A stretch of 64,000 nucleotides of DNA from Actinoplanes auranticolor (GCF_018332655.1 NZ_BOQL01000065.1:1-64000), one strand, 5' to 3'. Shown: positions 33,631-42,966, counted from the first letter of the stretch. Made by a program: numbers and translations. Notes: generated by a model from the sequence alone, not told the origin.

Positions 33631-34358
33631 GCCGCCCGCCGAACGGCACCCGGATCCGGGTTCTGCTCGTCGACGACGAGCAGATGGTTCGTGACGGACT
33701 CGCGATGATGATCGACGCCGAGCCGGACATGGTCGTGGTCGGTCAGGCCGGCGACGGGGACGAAGCCGTCGCGCGAGCGCGGTCACTGCGACCGGACGTG
33801 GTGGTGATGGACGTACGGATGCCCCGCGCTGACGGAGTGCAGGCCACGCGCCGGCTGGTGGCTGACGAATTCGTGGTGGACGGAAAGTTCGTTTCGGCGG
33901 TCCTGATCCTGACGACCTTCAACGACGACTCGGTCGTGCACGAGGCGCTGCACGCCGGTGCGTCGGGTTTCCTGCTGAAGAGCGCCTCGTCCCGCATGCT
34001 CGGCGAAGCCGTACGGGCAGTCGCCGGGGGTTATGCGTGGCTCGACCCACCGGTGGCACGCAAGCTGCTCGCCGAGTTCGTATCCCGGCCGGTGTCCCTC
34101 CTGCCCGCCGATTCGTACCTGGAACGGCTGACGCTGCGCGAGACGGAAGTCCTCATCATCGCCGCACACGGGTTCACCAACCAGGACATCGTCGAGCACC
34201 TGATCATAAGCGAGGCGACCGTCAAGACCCACGTGTCGCGGGTGCTGACGAAGCTCGGTCTGCACGACCGGGCCCAGGCCGTCGCCTGGGCCTACAGAAG
34301 CGGGCTCGTACGCCCGGAAGATCCGCCTCCCGTACGGCGCCGAGGACCGCATCGATGA
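33627..34358 (+). CDS. LuxR/NarL-family response regulator
   Basis: 243 residues from ATG 33627, overlapping the kinase stop by ATGA. Receiver domain: VLLVDDEQMVRDGL (acid pocket), VVVMDVRMPRADG with phospho-acceptor Asp, LILTTFNDDS and FLLKSA with the conserved Lys. Output: LTLRETEVLIIAAHGFTNQD then VEHLIISEATVKTHVSRVL, a GerE-type HTH. The likely target is the divergent promoter region 31629-31873, an inference from position. Confidence 0.92.
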   Translation: MSRPPNGTRIRVLLVDDEQMVRDGLAMMIDAEPDMVVVGQAGDGDEAVARARSLRPDVVVMDVRMPRADGVQATRRLVADEFVVDGKFVSAVLILTTFNDDSVVHEALHAGASGFLLKSASSRMLGEAVRAVAGGYAWLDPPVARKLLAEFVSRPVSLLPADSYLERLTLRETEVLIIAAHGFTNQDIVEHLIISEATVKTHVSRVLTKLGLHDRAQAVAWAYRSGLVRPEDPPPVRRRGPHR

Positions 34359-34425
34359 GATGAGCCGGTCGTCGCTTGTTGAGTGATCACCCCAGGGCGT
34401 CGATACGCGCCCCGTAAGGCGCCGC

Positions 34426-37098
34426 TCACCGTAGGATCGCTCGACCTTGGCCGGATGGTGCTCGCCGGTCCCGCCGAGCGTACGCGTCCCGGCGCTCCAC
34501 CAGCACGGCGGACCAGCGGCGCCGGGCGTTCTCCTCCCCGTCCAGCCAGGCCACGGTAGTGGCGGGCCCGGGCTCCCCCGTCCACCACCCGGTCACGTCG
34601 CGCAGGTGTACGTGGGTCTCGTTGTCGGCGATCAGGGTGAGGATGCGCTCCCGCACCGTGGCGGCGGCCGCGGCGTCCCCGGTCACACAGTGCAGCAGCA
34701 GCTCCACGAGCAGCGGGTGCAGGGCGTCGGCGCGATATCCGGTGCGCTCGATCAGCCGCAGGCTCTCCCGGGTCTGCGCCAGCACGTCCGCCGGCTGCTC
34801 GGAGCCGACGCCGGCCAGCGCGCACGCCGCGAGGGAGCGGGCGGTCCCGATGAGGCTCCCGATGCGCCGGTTGAGCTCCAGGGCCTCCGAGGCCAGCCCG
34901 CGGGCCGCCGCCGGGTCGCACCAGGCCGTCGCCCACGCCAGATGCTCGCGCATGAGCGCTTCCGCCGGTGGGAGCCGTCCCTCGCGGGCGGCCTCCACCG
35001 CGGCCGCGAACTGCTCGGCGGCGCGTTCGAACTCGGCGTTGGCGAGCCGGACGAACCCGGTCATGCTCGCGACCGCGCGCCGGTCGTCCGGGGTGTCGCC
35101 GTCCTCGCCGGCGGCCCAGCCCAGCACGGCCGGGAACCGTCCGGCCCGCTCGTCGAGGATGGCGCGCCAGTGCCGGGCCCGCCGGCCGAAGCGGTCCGAG
35201 CGGCGGGCCAGCCGCTCCAGGATCGTCTGCGCCTCGGCGTTGCGGTCCAGGCGCATCAGGACCTCGGCGCGTTCCAGCTCCAGCCACAGCGTGGTGTCCG
35301 GGGTCGGCGCCGGCTCGGCGAGGGCCAGGTCGAGCAGCTCCAGCGCCTCGCCCAGTCCGGCCACGTCCCGCCGGTACGCCGCCCGGCACCCGAGGACGAC
35401 GGGGTTGCCGGCCGAGCCGGGAGCCTGCGGCAGCGACTCCAGGCGCTGGAGCACCTGCCACTGGCCCAGGGCACACACGGTCTTCGCGACGTCCAGCAGC
35501 CAGTCGGCGGGCAGGCTGAACTCGAGGGCGAGCTGCGCGGCGTCCAGGAAGGCCTCGACCAGGCGGCTGCGGTACGCGGTGGTGCCGCCCGCCACGTCCT
35601 CGGCGATCTCCCGGCGGAAGAACTCGACGATCCGTCCGGCCGCCTCCCGCCATTCCCGCGCCGACCACGGGTCACCCGACACGGAGTCGTACTCGCGCAC
35701 CGACGCCCGCAGCGTGTCGTGCATGGAGTGCCGCAACCAGCCCACCCGCTCCTCGCGGACGAAGTGCCGGGCGGTGAAGCGATGGATGACCGCGTCGCGG
35801 TGCTCCGGCACGGCCGCGTGCAGCAGGTCACGGTTGAACCCCGTCACCAGCGCGGCGGCCCGCAGGAGCTGGCGTTCCCCGCCGTCCAGGTCCCGGATCA
35901 CCCGGGTGACCAGGTGCGGAAGGCTGGATCCGAAGTCCTCGGCTTGCGGGGTCCCGCGCCCGGACAGCGAGTCGAAGTGCTCGGCGGACAGGTCGAGGTA
36001 GAGCGGCAGGCCCTGCGAGCCCGCGATGATGCGTTCGCGGATCGGCCCGGGGATGGCCGGGCCGCCCTCGACGACGAGCCGCTGCCGCAGGTAGCGTTCG
36101 CAGTCCTCGGGGGACAGGGCCCCCAGCAGGCGCTGGTCGGGGGCGCCGCCGCGCAGGTCGAGCCCGGGCCAGCACTGCGGGCCGGCGTACTTGAGGTCCA
36201 CGGCGCGTTCGGGGTCGGCCCAGCTGAGCTGCGAGCGGCCGGTGACGACGAAGAGCACGTTCGGCATGAGATAGACGAGGCGGCTCAGCGCGTCCTCCAC
36301 CCCGCCGGGCTCGCGGCGCTGGGCCTGCACCGTCTCCCAGGTGTCCAGGAAGATCGTCACGTCGGCGTCGTCCCGGCGCTGGAATTGCTCGAGGTCCCAG
36401 GCCAGCAGCGCGGGCAGGAACTGCCGGGCCCGGTCGGGCTGCGTCTCGGTCATCAGCGGCTCGAAGAAGGGGCAGTCGCGCAGCACGGCGGCCTTCGCGA
36501 GGCGGGCCGCGACGCCGTCCTTGACCAGCGTCCCGAGCCGCCAGGCCGCGCCGACCAGGCCGGTGCCGCCCAGGAACGCGTCGAGCCCGGACTGGATGGT
36601 GTCCGACAGCTTCGCCTTGTCCTCGAGGGCACCGATCGCCGAGCGCCGATCGAGGAACTCGGCGAGCGGCTGGCCCGGGTGCTTGCGTTCCCAGTACGCG
36701 GCGAAGGCCAGGTCGAAGGCGTGCAGCTCGCCGGTGAGCCCGCCCAGGCAGCCACGCAGGCGCAGCAGCATGACCTCGGGGTCGAACGTGGACAGGTCGG
36801 CGAAGTCGACGCGGGCGCTGACCCGCCGCTCGGCCACCGGGACCTCGCCCTCGTCGAAGCGGCGTTGCAGCTCCCGGGAGAGGGTGCTCTTGCCGATGCC
36901 GCCCATGCCGTAGAAGGCGAGCACGTTGTCGCGGCCGCGGCCCAGGTCCTCGGTCAGGCGGCCGGAGCTGCGGCGCAGGGCGGCGACGCGCTGCACGGCC
37001 GACCGGAAGGCGGCCAGCTCGGCCACGCGGTTGGTGAACACGGCATGGGAGGTGATGGCCGCTCCCGAGGACACGGCGAACAGACGTTCGAGATCCAC
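34426..37098 (-). CDS. STAND-type AAA ATPase with TPR-like C-terminus
   Basis: 890 residues. P-loop FYGMGGIGKSTLSRELQRRF (about 64-83), Walker B VTIFLDTWETV, a sensor-like LFVVTGRSQLSW, then a winged-helix-like segment and about 400 helical residues with TPR-type repeats (LLDLALAEPAPTPDTTLWLE and AEAQTILERLARRSD regions). STAND proteins act as ligand-triggered switches in regulation or phage defence. The first 40 residues contain no recognisable effector enzyme, so a signalling or regulatory role is as likely as defence. It converges with the response regulator gene. Confidence 0.75.
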   Translation of the reverse strand: MDLERLFAVSSGAAITSHAVFTNRVAELAAFRSAVQRVAALRRSSGRLTEDLGRGRDNVLAFYGMGGIGKSTLSRELQRRFDEGEVPVAERRVSARVDFADLSTFDPEVMLLRLRGCLGGLTGELHAFDLAFAAYWERKHPGQPLAEFLDRRSAIGALEDKAKLSDTIQSGLDAFLGGTGLVGAAWRLGTLVKDGVAARLAKAAVLRDCPFFEPLMTETQPDRARQFLPALLAWDLEQFQRRDDADVTIFLDTWETVQAQRREPGGVEDALSRLVYLMPNVLFVVTGRSQLSWADPERAVDLKYAGPQCWPGLDLRGGAPDQRLLGALSPEDCERYLRQRLVVEGGPAIPGPIRERIIAGSQGLPLYLDLSAEHFDSLSGRGTPQAEDFGSSLPHLVTRVIRDLDGGERQLLRAAALVTGFNRDLLHAAVPEHRDAVIHRFTARHFVREERVGWLRHSMHDTLRASVREYDSVSGDPWSAREWREAAGRIVEFFRREIAEDVAGGTTAYRSRLVEAFLDAAQLALEFSLPADWLLDVAKTVCALGQWQVLQRLESLPQAPGSAGNPVVLGCRAAYRRDVAGLGEALELLDLALAEPAPTPDTTLWLELERAEVLMRLDRNAEAQTILERLARRSDRFGRRARHWRAILDERAGRFPAVLGWAAGEDGDTPDDRRAVASMTGFVRLANAEFERAAEQFAAAVEAAREGRLPPAEALMREHLAWATAWCDPAAARGLASEALELNRRIGSLIGTARSLAACALAGVGSEQPADVLAQTRESLRLIERTGYRADALHPLLVELLLHCVTGDAAAAATVRERILTLIADNETHVHLRDVTGWWTGEPGPATTVAWLDGEENARRRWSAVLVERRDAYARRDRRAPSGQGRAILR

Positions 37099-37152
37099 AT
37101 TCCTCCCTCGTCGGCCGGATCAGCGTAGCGGATCGACGCAGCCCCGATCACG

Positions 37153-37158
37153 TACAGT
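37153..37158 (+). promoter_or_regulatory. -10 box TACAGT of a leaderless uORF/MFS unit
   Basis: TACAGT is followed by 6 nt (gttcgg) and ATG 37165. The position predicts a transcript starting at or next to that ATG. Confidence 0.5.
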
Positions 37159-37164
37159 GTTCGG

Positions 37165-37194
37165 ATGATCGGACCGCCTGCGCCGACCGGATGA
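37165..37194 (+). CDS. Leaderless 9-codon uORF (MIGPPAPTG) coupled to the MFS gene
   Basis: ATG ATC GGA CCG CCT GCG CCG ACC GGA TGA. The stop overlaps the MFS start as ATGA (37191-37194). The MFS ATG has no ribosome-binding site of its own, so reinitiation after this peptide is the simplest route to its translation. The two consecutive Pro codons plus a third could slow ribosomes and tune expression of the transporter. Expression is inferred from the -10 box spacing. Confidence 0.5.
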   Translation: MIGPPAPTG

Positions 37195-38381
37195 CCGCCG
37201 CGGACGGTCCGATCTGGCCGGTGCGCCGGCTCGCCGGCGCCCGCCTGGCCTCCATGATCGGCACCGGGGCCGCCTCCGCGGCGATCGTGTACGAGGTGTA
37301 CGCGCTGACCGGCTCCGCACTGTGGATCACCGCGGTCCTGATCAGCACCACCGCGGTGAGCAGCGTGTTCCTCCCCTTCGCCGGAGTGCTCGCGGACACG
37401 CTCGGCCGCCGGCGGGTCATGATCGCCTCGGACTGCCTGGCCGCGCTCTGCTTCGCGCTGCTGGCGCTGGGCTGGCCGGCCCCGGCCATCGTGGCGCTCG
37501 CCGCGCTGGCCGCCCTGGCGGAGGCGCCGTTCCTGCCGGCTTCCGCGGCGGCCGTGCCGGACCTGGTCGGCGAGGACCGGTTGTCGTGGGCCAACGGGCT
37601 GCTCGCCGCCGCGGCCAGCCTCGGCCGGGCGGCCGGGCCGATCCTGGCGATCCCGCTGCTGGCCTTCGGCGACCCCCGGCTCGTGTACGCCTGCAACGCG
37701 ATCTCGTTCCTGATCTCGGCCGCGCTCGTGCTGTGGGTTCCCCTGCGCCGCCACACCCGCCGCCACCAGCCGCATCGCAGCCGATGGCTCACCGAGGGCG
37801 CCCGGCACATCCGCGCGACCCCCGGCATCCGCCTCGTGCTGGCCTCGTCCGTGGCCGCGTACGTGACCACGAGCTTCGCCATGGTCGCGGAGCCCATCCT
37901 CGCCGACGACTTCGGCGCCGGGGTGCTCGGCTACAACCTCATGAACGCCGGCTGGGCGACCGGCCTGGTGCTGGGCGGATGGCTGGCCGGCCGGCGGCTG
38001 TCCGCGGCCACGGAACCGCGCGCGTTGTTCGCCGGGCGCATCGTCATGGGTGCGGGCATGGTCGCCGTCCCGCTGTCGCCGTGGTTCGCCGCGGTACCGC
38101 CGTTGATGGCCGTCGGCGGCTTCGGCAGCGGGATGCTGCTGGTCGCGGTCCACTCCCAGCTCCAGCGCCGCACCCCCGACCGGATCCGGGGCACGGTGTT
38201 CGCCCTGTTCGAGGGGGCGGGCACCGGCGCCTTCCTGCTCGGGGTACTGCTGGCGGGATTCGTGGTGGAGCACGTCGGCTACCGCGCCGCCTACATCACG
38301 GCGGGCATCGGGACGCTCATCACGGCCGTACCCCTCTACGTGAATCTGGCCCGTCAGCGGCCGGACGTCAGCCGGCCGTAG
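37191..38381 (+). CDS. MFS transporter (drug-efflux-like, 12 TM)
   Basis: 396 residues with about 12 hydrophobic segments. The DHA/MFS_3 signature is seen in the loop after helix 2: GVLADTLGRRRVMIASD (motif A GxLaDrxGrrr). WANGLLAAAASLGRAAGPIL and GYNLMNAGWATGLVLGGWLAG match the MefE/enterobactin-exporter-like subgroup. Expected to export a small molecule by proton antiport. It diverges from the STAND ATPase and is translationally coupled to a leaderless 9-codon uORF. No local biosynthetic partner is obvious. Confidence 0.88.
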   Translation: MTAADGPIWPVRRLAGARLASMIGTGAASAAIVYEVYALTGSALWITAVLISTTAVSSVFLPFAGVLADTLGRRRVMIASDCLAALCFALLALGWPAPAIVALAALAALAEAPFLPASAAAVPDLVGEDRLSWANGLLAAAASLGRAAGPILAIPLLAFGDPRLVYACNAISFLISAALVLWVPLRRHTRRHQPHRSRWLTEGARHIRATPGIRLVLASSVAAYVTTSFAMVAEPILADDFGAGVLGYNLMNAGWATGLVLGGWLAGRRLSAATEPRALFAGRIVMGAGMVAVPLSPWFAAVPPLMAVGGFGSGMLLVAVHSQLQRRTPDRIRGTVFALFEGAGTGAFLLGVLLAGFVVEHVGYRAAYITAGIGTLITAVPLYVNLARQRPDVSRP

Positions 38382-38557
38382 AGCTCGCCGGAAAGGTTCT
38401 CACAAGGAATCCACAAGCGACGCCCGAGAGCATGGCGGCGAGCTGACGGATCGTGAGGAGTTGATCACTTTCGGCGCATACGCCTCCGTATCGAGACTCG
38501 CGGAGGGCGTGCGCCGCCATGGCGCGCCACCAAGTCCGATGAGACCGAGGAAACGGA

Positions 38558-39964
38558 GTGACGCGACACGCGTCCACCGTCCCTGATGGAGGAGGAACCA
38601 TCCCTACGCGCAGAACAGTTCTGACCGGAGCGTTGACGATCGCGCTGACGACCGGTGGCCTGTCGATCGGTGGCAGTCCGGCCGCCGCCGCAGCCACCGA
38701 CGACCGGATCGACTTCTGGAACGAGACGCTCCTGGACGCCTTCCGCGACGCCGCCGACTTCGGCGCTCCCACCGCGCTGTCGCGGGCCGCGGCGATGATG
38801 CACCTGGCGATCTACGACACCTCGGTGTCACTCGGGGAAAGCACTACCGCCCCGTACATCGCCAGGGTGCCCCGGCAGCCGGGGGTCAGCTACGACTTCA
38901 ACGCCAACGTCGATGTGGCGGCGTACACGGTCCTGAAGGCCCTGTTCCCCGACCCGGAGGTGGCAGCGAAGATCGATGCGGCGTACGCCCTGGCCCGGGC
39001 CACTCCCCCGGTCGGCACCCCTGGGCCGGGGGGATGGAGTACGAGTGTCGGTCAGGCGGCCGCCGACCAGATCCTTGCCGCCCGCCGGTCCGACGGCTCC
39101 GCCGACACCATTGACTATCAGATCAGGCGCGTACCCGGACAGTGGCGCCCCACGGGAGCGGGTCCCGATCCGGTGACGCCGCACTGGGGCCGGGTGCGAC
39201 CGTTCGGCATCAACGGGACGCCGCAGTTCCGGCCCGGACCACCCGGTGGTTTCACGTCGCTGGAGGCGATGCTGGCCAGCGACGCCTACGCGGCCCAGGT
39301 CATCGAGGTCAAGAGGGTAGGCAAGCTCACGGCACCGAAGGCCAACCGTGACGACGAGCAGACTCAGATCGCCCACTTCTGGGCCAACGACCTGAAGGGC
39401 ACCTACAAGCCGCCGGGCCAGCTGCTGCGGCACACCCGGATCGTCCTCAGGCAGTTCCCGAACATCTCCCGCGGCGAGCGGGCCCGGCTCTACGCCCTGG
39501 TGTCGATGGCGCTGGCCGACGCCGCCATCGTCGCCTGGGAGGCGAAGTACGACACCCTCATCGACCTGTGGCGCCCGGAGAGCGCGATTCAGCTGGCTGA
39601 CACCGACCTGACTGAGCTGACCGTGAAGGACCCCGACTGGCTTCCGCTCTCGCAGAGGCGCAACGGCACGCCGGTGTCACCACCGTTCCCGGCCTACATC
39701 TCCGGCCACGCCACGTTCGCCGGCGCCTGGGCCGGGGCCATGAAGTCGTTCTTCGGCACCGACAACGTGACGTTCGCCGCGAACACCGAGGATCCGTTCA
39801 TCGCCAACGGTGTGACGCGAACATTCACCTCCTTCTCGGCCGCCGCGGCCGAGAACGCTCGCAGCCGGATCTACCTCGGCGTGCACTTCCAGTGGGACGC
39901 AGACGCCGGGATCAGCTCCGGCACTGCCATCGGTACCTGGATCGGGGCCAACCGGCTTCGCTGA
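38558..39964 (+). CDS. Exported vanadium-dependent haloperoxidase/PAP2-type protein
   Basis: 468 residues from GTG 38558 with GAGGAA upstream. A twin-arginine-type signal (RRTVLTGALTIALTTGGLSI) ends in an Ala run. The helical body carries the vanadium haloperoxidase/PAP2 motifs: PPFPAYISGHATFAGAWAGA (SGH) and ARSRIYLGVHFQWDAD (SRxxxGxHxxxD), plus an upstream DLWRPESAIQL equivalent of the KxxxxxxRP motif, here R-P. It may oxidise halides or hydrolyse phosphate; bacterial homologues of this length are usually annotated as haloperoxidases. Folded export by Tat fits a cofactor-containing enzyme. Confidence 0.82.
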   Translation: MTRHASTVPDGGGTIPTRRTVLTGALTIALTTGGLSIGGSPAAAAATDDRIDFWNETLLDAFRDAADFGAPTALSRAAAMMHLAIYDTSVSLGESTTAPYIARVPRQPGVSYDFNANVDVAAYTVLKALFPDPEVAAKIDAAYALARATPPVGTPGPGGWSTSVGQAAADQILAARRSDGSADTIDYQIRRVPGQWRPTGAGPDPVTPHWGRVRPFGINGTPQFRPGPPGGFTSLEAMLASDAYAAQVIEVKRVGKLTAPKANRDDEQTQIAHFWANDLKGTYKPPGQLLRHTRIVLRQFPNISRGERARLYALVSMALADAAIVAWEAKYDTLIDLWRPESAIQLADTDLTELTVKDPDWLPLSQRRNGTPVSPPFPAYISGHATFAGAWAGAMKSFFGTDNVTFAANTEDPFIANGVTRTFTSFSAAAAENARSRIYLGVHFQWDADAGISSGTAIGTWIGANRLR

Positions 39965-39988
39965 CCTCATCGGTCGACTCGACCCGGA

Positions 39989-40024
39989 AAGCGGCCGGCT
40001 CCTCCACGGAGGAGCCGGCCGCTT
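39989..40024 (+). terminator. Perfect hairpin after the haloperoxidase gene
   Basis: AAGCGGCCGGCTCCTC and its exact complement face each other across a 4-nt loop (16-bp stem), 24 nt after the stop codon. Confidence 0.8.
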
Positions 40025-40142
40025 CGGCCTGGGAGATCCGCGACGTTGCCGATGGCGTCGAGGTCGGTGCCGGGAACTGCCGGAACTGCTGTGGGAGAAC
40101 GCCGGCCGCGCCCAGGACCTCAAGAACGCGGCCGGGTGACGC

Positions 40143-40180
40143 CGGGCCCCGCCCCACCACGTGCAGCGGGACGGGGCCCG
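40143..40180 (-). terminator. Hairpin after the third aminopeptidase gene
   Basis: CGGGCCCCG (40143-40151) pairs with CGGGGCCCG (40172-40180), extended inward by a CCC/GGG step after one mismatch. It lies 17 nt past the minus-strand stop at 40198. Between this and the previous hairpin (40025-40142) no gene is visible. Confidence 0.65.
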
Positions 40181-40197
40181 CGGTGCCTCACTGCGGG

Positions 40198-41724
40198 TCA
40201 GCTCACCCGCGGCTCGATGGCCGGACAGTGCGTGCCGCGTCTCGGCGTCCGTACCTCGGTCAGGTACAGCCCGATCGCCGCGTTGGCGCAGTCGCTGCCC
40301 GCCGAGGCCACTCCGTGGCCCCACCCGTCGAAGGTCAGCAGCACCGCGCCGGTCTGACGCTCCACGCTCTGCGCCCACTGGTACGGCGTGGCCGGGTCGT
40401 AGCGGCTGTTGAGCAGCAGTACCGGGGCCACGCCCGTCCACCGCACCGGCTCCTGCGGGTTCCGGATCCCGGCCGGCCAGGCGAGGCATCGCATGGTCAC
40501 TCCCCATGCCTGCACCGACATCCGCATGTCCGGGGCCACCGACGCCTGTCGCCGGAGCAAGCTCCTCACCTGGGCGGCGTCACGTACCGGTATCTGCCAG
40601 TCCGCGCAGAAGATGGCCGTCGGGTCCTCGCTGCTCTCGGTCCCGAAACGCGCGACCCCGAGGCGCGGCGCCTGGGGCTCGGCAGCCGGCGACCGGCTGT
40701 CGGTGGGCTCACCGGCGGCCAGTTTCGCCAAAATCTCCGAGATCGGTTTCCAGGTGTGGTCCGGGTCGCCGAGGTGGGCTTGCACGTCGGCGACCAGCTC
40801 CAGCGGGTGGAGCTTCCGGGTCTCCCCCGACTCGGTCACCTGCGTCAGCTCCCCACGCTCGGCCTTGGCGTAGAGGTCGTTGAAGACGCGGCGGGCGTCC
40901 CGGCCGTGCAGCGCACACGGCGTGGCCCGCGCGCACCACGCCACGAACTCGTCGAAGGTCTCCTCCACGGCAATCGCCTCGGTGCGCAGGAAGTCCCAGG
41001 TCGTCTTCAGGCTGTGGTCCATCGTGCTGTCGAGGATCAGCGCGCGGACCCGACGCGGGAACTCCTGCGCGTACTGCTGGCCCAGCAGGGTGCCGTACGA
41101 CAGGCTGGTCAGACTCAGTTGCTTCTCGCCGAGGGCCGCCCGGACGGCGTCGAGATCCCGGACGGCGCTCTTGGTGTCGATGAAGTCGAACAGCGGTCCG
41201 GTGTGCTTGCGGCAGCTCTCATCCGTGGCCCGCATGCTTGTGTGCAACCGCTCGAAGCGCTCATCCGTCGTGGGCAGGAAGTCGTCGACGGACCCCCATT
41301 CCGGTTCGTCGCAGCGGATCGGGTGGCTCCCGGACGTGCCACGCGGGTCGAAGCCGACCAGGTCGAAACGCCGGGCGACCTCGGCGGGCACCGGCTGGCT
41401 GTACATACCTCCCCTCACCGCGTCCACGCCGGACCCGCCCGGACCACCGGGCAGGACCACGAGAGTGCCGATGCGTGCGCCGGTGGCTTTGCGCCGGGCG
41501 AGCGCGATGTCGATCGTCGGCCCGTTCGGCTTCGACCAGTCGATCGGAACGGCCAGGCTGCCGCACTCCACCGGCTCGTCCTGGACGGGACACGGTTTCC
41601 AGTCGACGGCCTTCGCCCGGGCCTGCAGGTCGCCCTGCGGGCCCGCGTACACCGGCGTGGTCCCTACCGTCACGGCCGCGGCGAAGACAGCCACCGCGGT
41701 ACCGATCCTCGCTTGTCGTCTCAT
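40198..41724 (-). CDS. Secreted tripeptidyl aminopeptidase-like hydrolase (paralogue 3)
   Basis: 508 residues with a Sec signal peptide (RIGTAVAVFAAAVTVGTTPV then YAG). LPGGPGGSG forms the oxyanion loop. The nucleophile region reads SLTSLSYGTLLGQQYA, so the elbow is SLSYG instead of the GxSxG seen in paralogues 1 and 2. The acid is in LLLNSRYDPATPYQW and the base in DGWGHGVAS. Cys pairs (PCPVQDEPVEC, DCANA...HCPA) suggest extracellular disulfides. The Ser substitution before the nucleophile is known in some family members and need not abolish activity. Confidence 0.87.
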   Translation of the reverse strand: MRRQARIGTAVAVFAAAVTVGTTPVYAGPQGDLQARAKAVDWKPCPVQDEPVECGSLAVPIDWSKPNGPTIDIALARRKATGARIGTLVVLPGGPGGSGVDAVRGGMYSQPVPAEVARRFDLVGFDPRGTSGSHPIRCDEPEWGSVDDFLPTTDERFERLHTSMRATDESCRKHTGPLFDFIDTKSAVRDLDAVRAALGEKQLSLTSLSYGTLLGQQYAQEFPRRVRALILDSTMDHSLKTTWDFLRTEAIAVEETFDEFVAWCARATPCALHGRDARRVFNDLYAKAERGELTQVTESGETRKLHPLELVADVQAHLGDPDHTWKPISEILAKLAAGEPTDSRSPAAEPQAPRLGVARFGTESSEDPTAIFCADWQIPVRDAAQVRSLLRRQASVAPDMRMSVQAWGVTMRCLAWPAGIRNPQEPVRWTGVAPVLLLNSRYDPATPYQWAQSVERQTGAVLLTFDGWGHGVASAGSDCANAAIGLYLTEVRTPRRGTHCPAIEPRVS

Positions 41725-41919
41725 GCCGTAGCTCCTGTGTCACGCATGACCGGTAAGACGACGCGAGCGAACCGATCGGGTTCGCGACTCCGCGCAAGAA
41801 GTTGACTGCCCGTATGACGAGGCGGCCAACGCCGGCGGCGCCCGGCGCTCATGCCCTGGTGGCTCGAAACCCGTCCGCCTCGTTTAGGGTCGAAGCGGCG
41901 TCTGTGGATGGAGGTGGGT

Positions 41920-42966
41920 ATGGACCCGAATGCGGAGACCCGGCGCCGGCGGCGGTGGATCGGCCTGTCCGCAGTGTTGCTCCTGGCGGCCGGCGTCGGC
42001 GTACCGGTCTCGGTGGTGCAGCTGCGCGACCCCGTGGCGGATCCGGTCGCGGAGCTACCCGCGGGCCCCGCGGGCCCGCGCCTGGTCACCGCCTACGCGG
42101 CCGACCAGAAGTGGTACGTGATCGATCCGGCGGCGGGGCGGTACCGGCAGGTGGACGGCGGCGGCGTCGCCTCGGTGTCGCCGGATCTGCGGCTCTACAC
42201 CGACGTGGCCACGCAGGACGGCAGGACGAGCCTGGTGCGGATCACGCCGACCTCGGGCGCCGGTCCGGACGAGTACCACGAGATCGCCGGCGACGCGGCC
42301 ATCCCGGTGTGGTCGCCGGACGGCAGCCGGCTGGCGCTGCCGGTGTTCGGGAACCCGGCCGACGGCCTCAAAACCGCGCACGGCTTCACCGAGCTCATCC
42401 TCGTCGACGTGGGTGCAGGCACGATGCAGCGCCGGAAGATCGAGATCGGCGACCGGTACGGGCGCTGGGTGAGCTGGGCCGGCGACGACACCCTGCTGGT
42501 CGGCACGGACGGGGCAGGCGCTGAGGAGGAGGCGGGCGTGGCCGTGGTGCGCCGGGACGGCAGGATGCTCAGCTGGCGCCCGCTGCCGGCCGGCGATCCC
42601 TGCGAGGCCCCGCCGCGCACGGCCCCGCCCAGCCACGGCGGCAAGGTGTTGAGCTGTACGCAGGACGGGTCGGACCAGATATACCGCGTCTTCGACCCAC
42701 GGCGCGGAACGACCGGACCCGAGCTCGGCCGACTCCCGCTGTCGCCGGACCGGCGCGCCGAGCCCCTGTTCTGGCAGGGCGACGACGCCCTGGTGCTACG
42801 GCTGTTCGACCTGGCCGGCGACGGGGATTTCGCCGACGTACGGGTCGCGCGACTGTCCACCGGCCAGATCGAGGCGGCGCCGCGAGGCTTGCCCGAGGCA
42901 CCGGTTCAGGCGTCGGTGGGCTCGTCGGCCGGCCTGTCCGCGGCCGGCGCGAAGCTCACCTTCTAA
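41920..42966 (+). CDS. Membrane-anchored TolB/WD40-like beta-propeller protein
   Basis: 348 residues from ATG 41920, with GGAGG at 41910-41914. A basic N-terminus and one helix (WIGLSAVLLLAAGVGVPVSV) anchor an external domain of beta strands with TolB/WD40-like signatures: AAIPVWSPDGSRLALPVF, WVSWAGDDTLLVGTDG and LPLSPDRRAEPLFWQGDDAL. No catalytic residues are evident. Similar in plan to the PQQ-propeller protein at 23849 but not obviously homologous in sequence. Confidence 0.7.
   Translation: MDPNAETRRRRRWIGLSAVLLLAAGVGVPVSVVQLRDPVADPVAELPAGPAGPRLVTAYAADQKWYVIDPAAGRYRQVDGGGVASVSPDLRLYTDVATQDGRTSLVRITPTSGAGPDEYHEIAGDAAIPVWSPDGSRLALPVFGNPADGLKTAHGFTELILVDVGAGTMQRRKIEIGDRYGRWVSWAGDDTLLVGTDGAGAEEEAGVAVVRRDGRMLSWRPLPAGDPCEAPPRTAPPSHGGKVLSCTQDGSDQIYRVFDPRRGTTGPELGRLPLSPDRRAEPLFWQGDDALVLRLFDLAGDGDFADVRVARLSTGQIEAAPRGLPEAPVQASVGSSAGLSAAGAKLTF

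Noticed and set aside
34447-37128. An 893-codon plus-strand open frame
   Set aside because: Shadow of the STAND ATPase gene; the true frame has P-loop and sensor motifs and the shadow has none.
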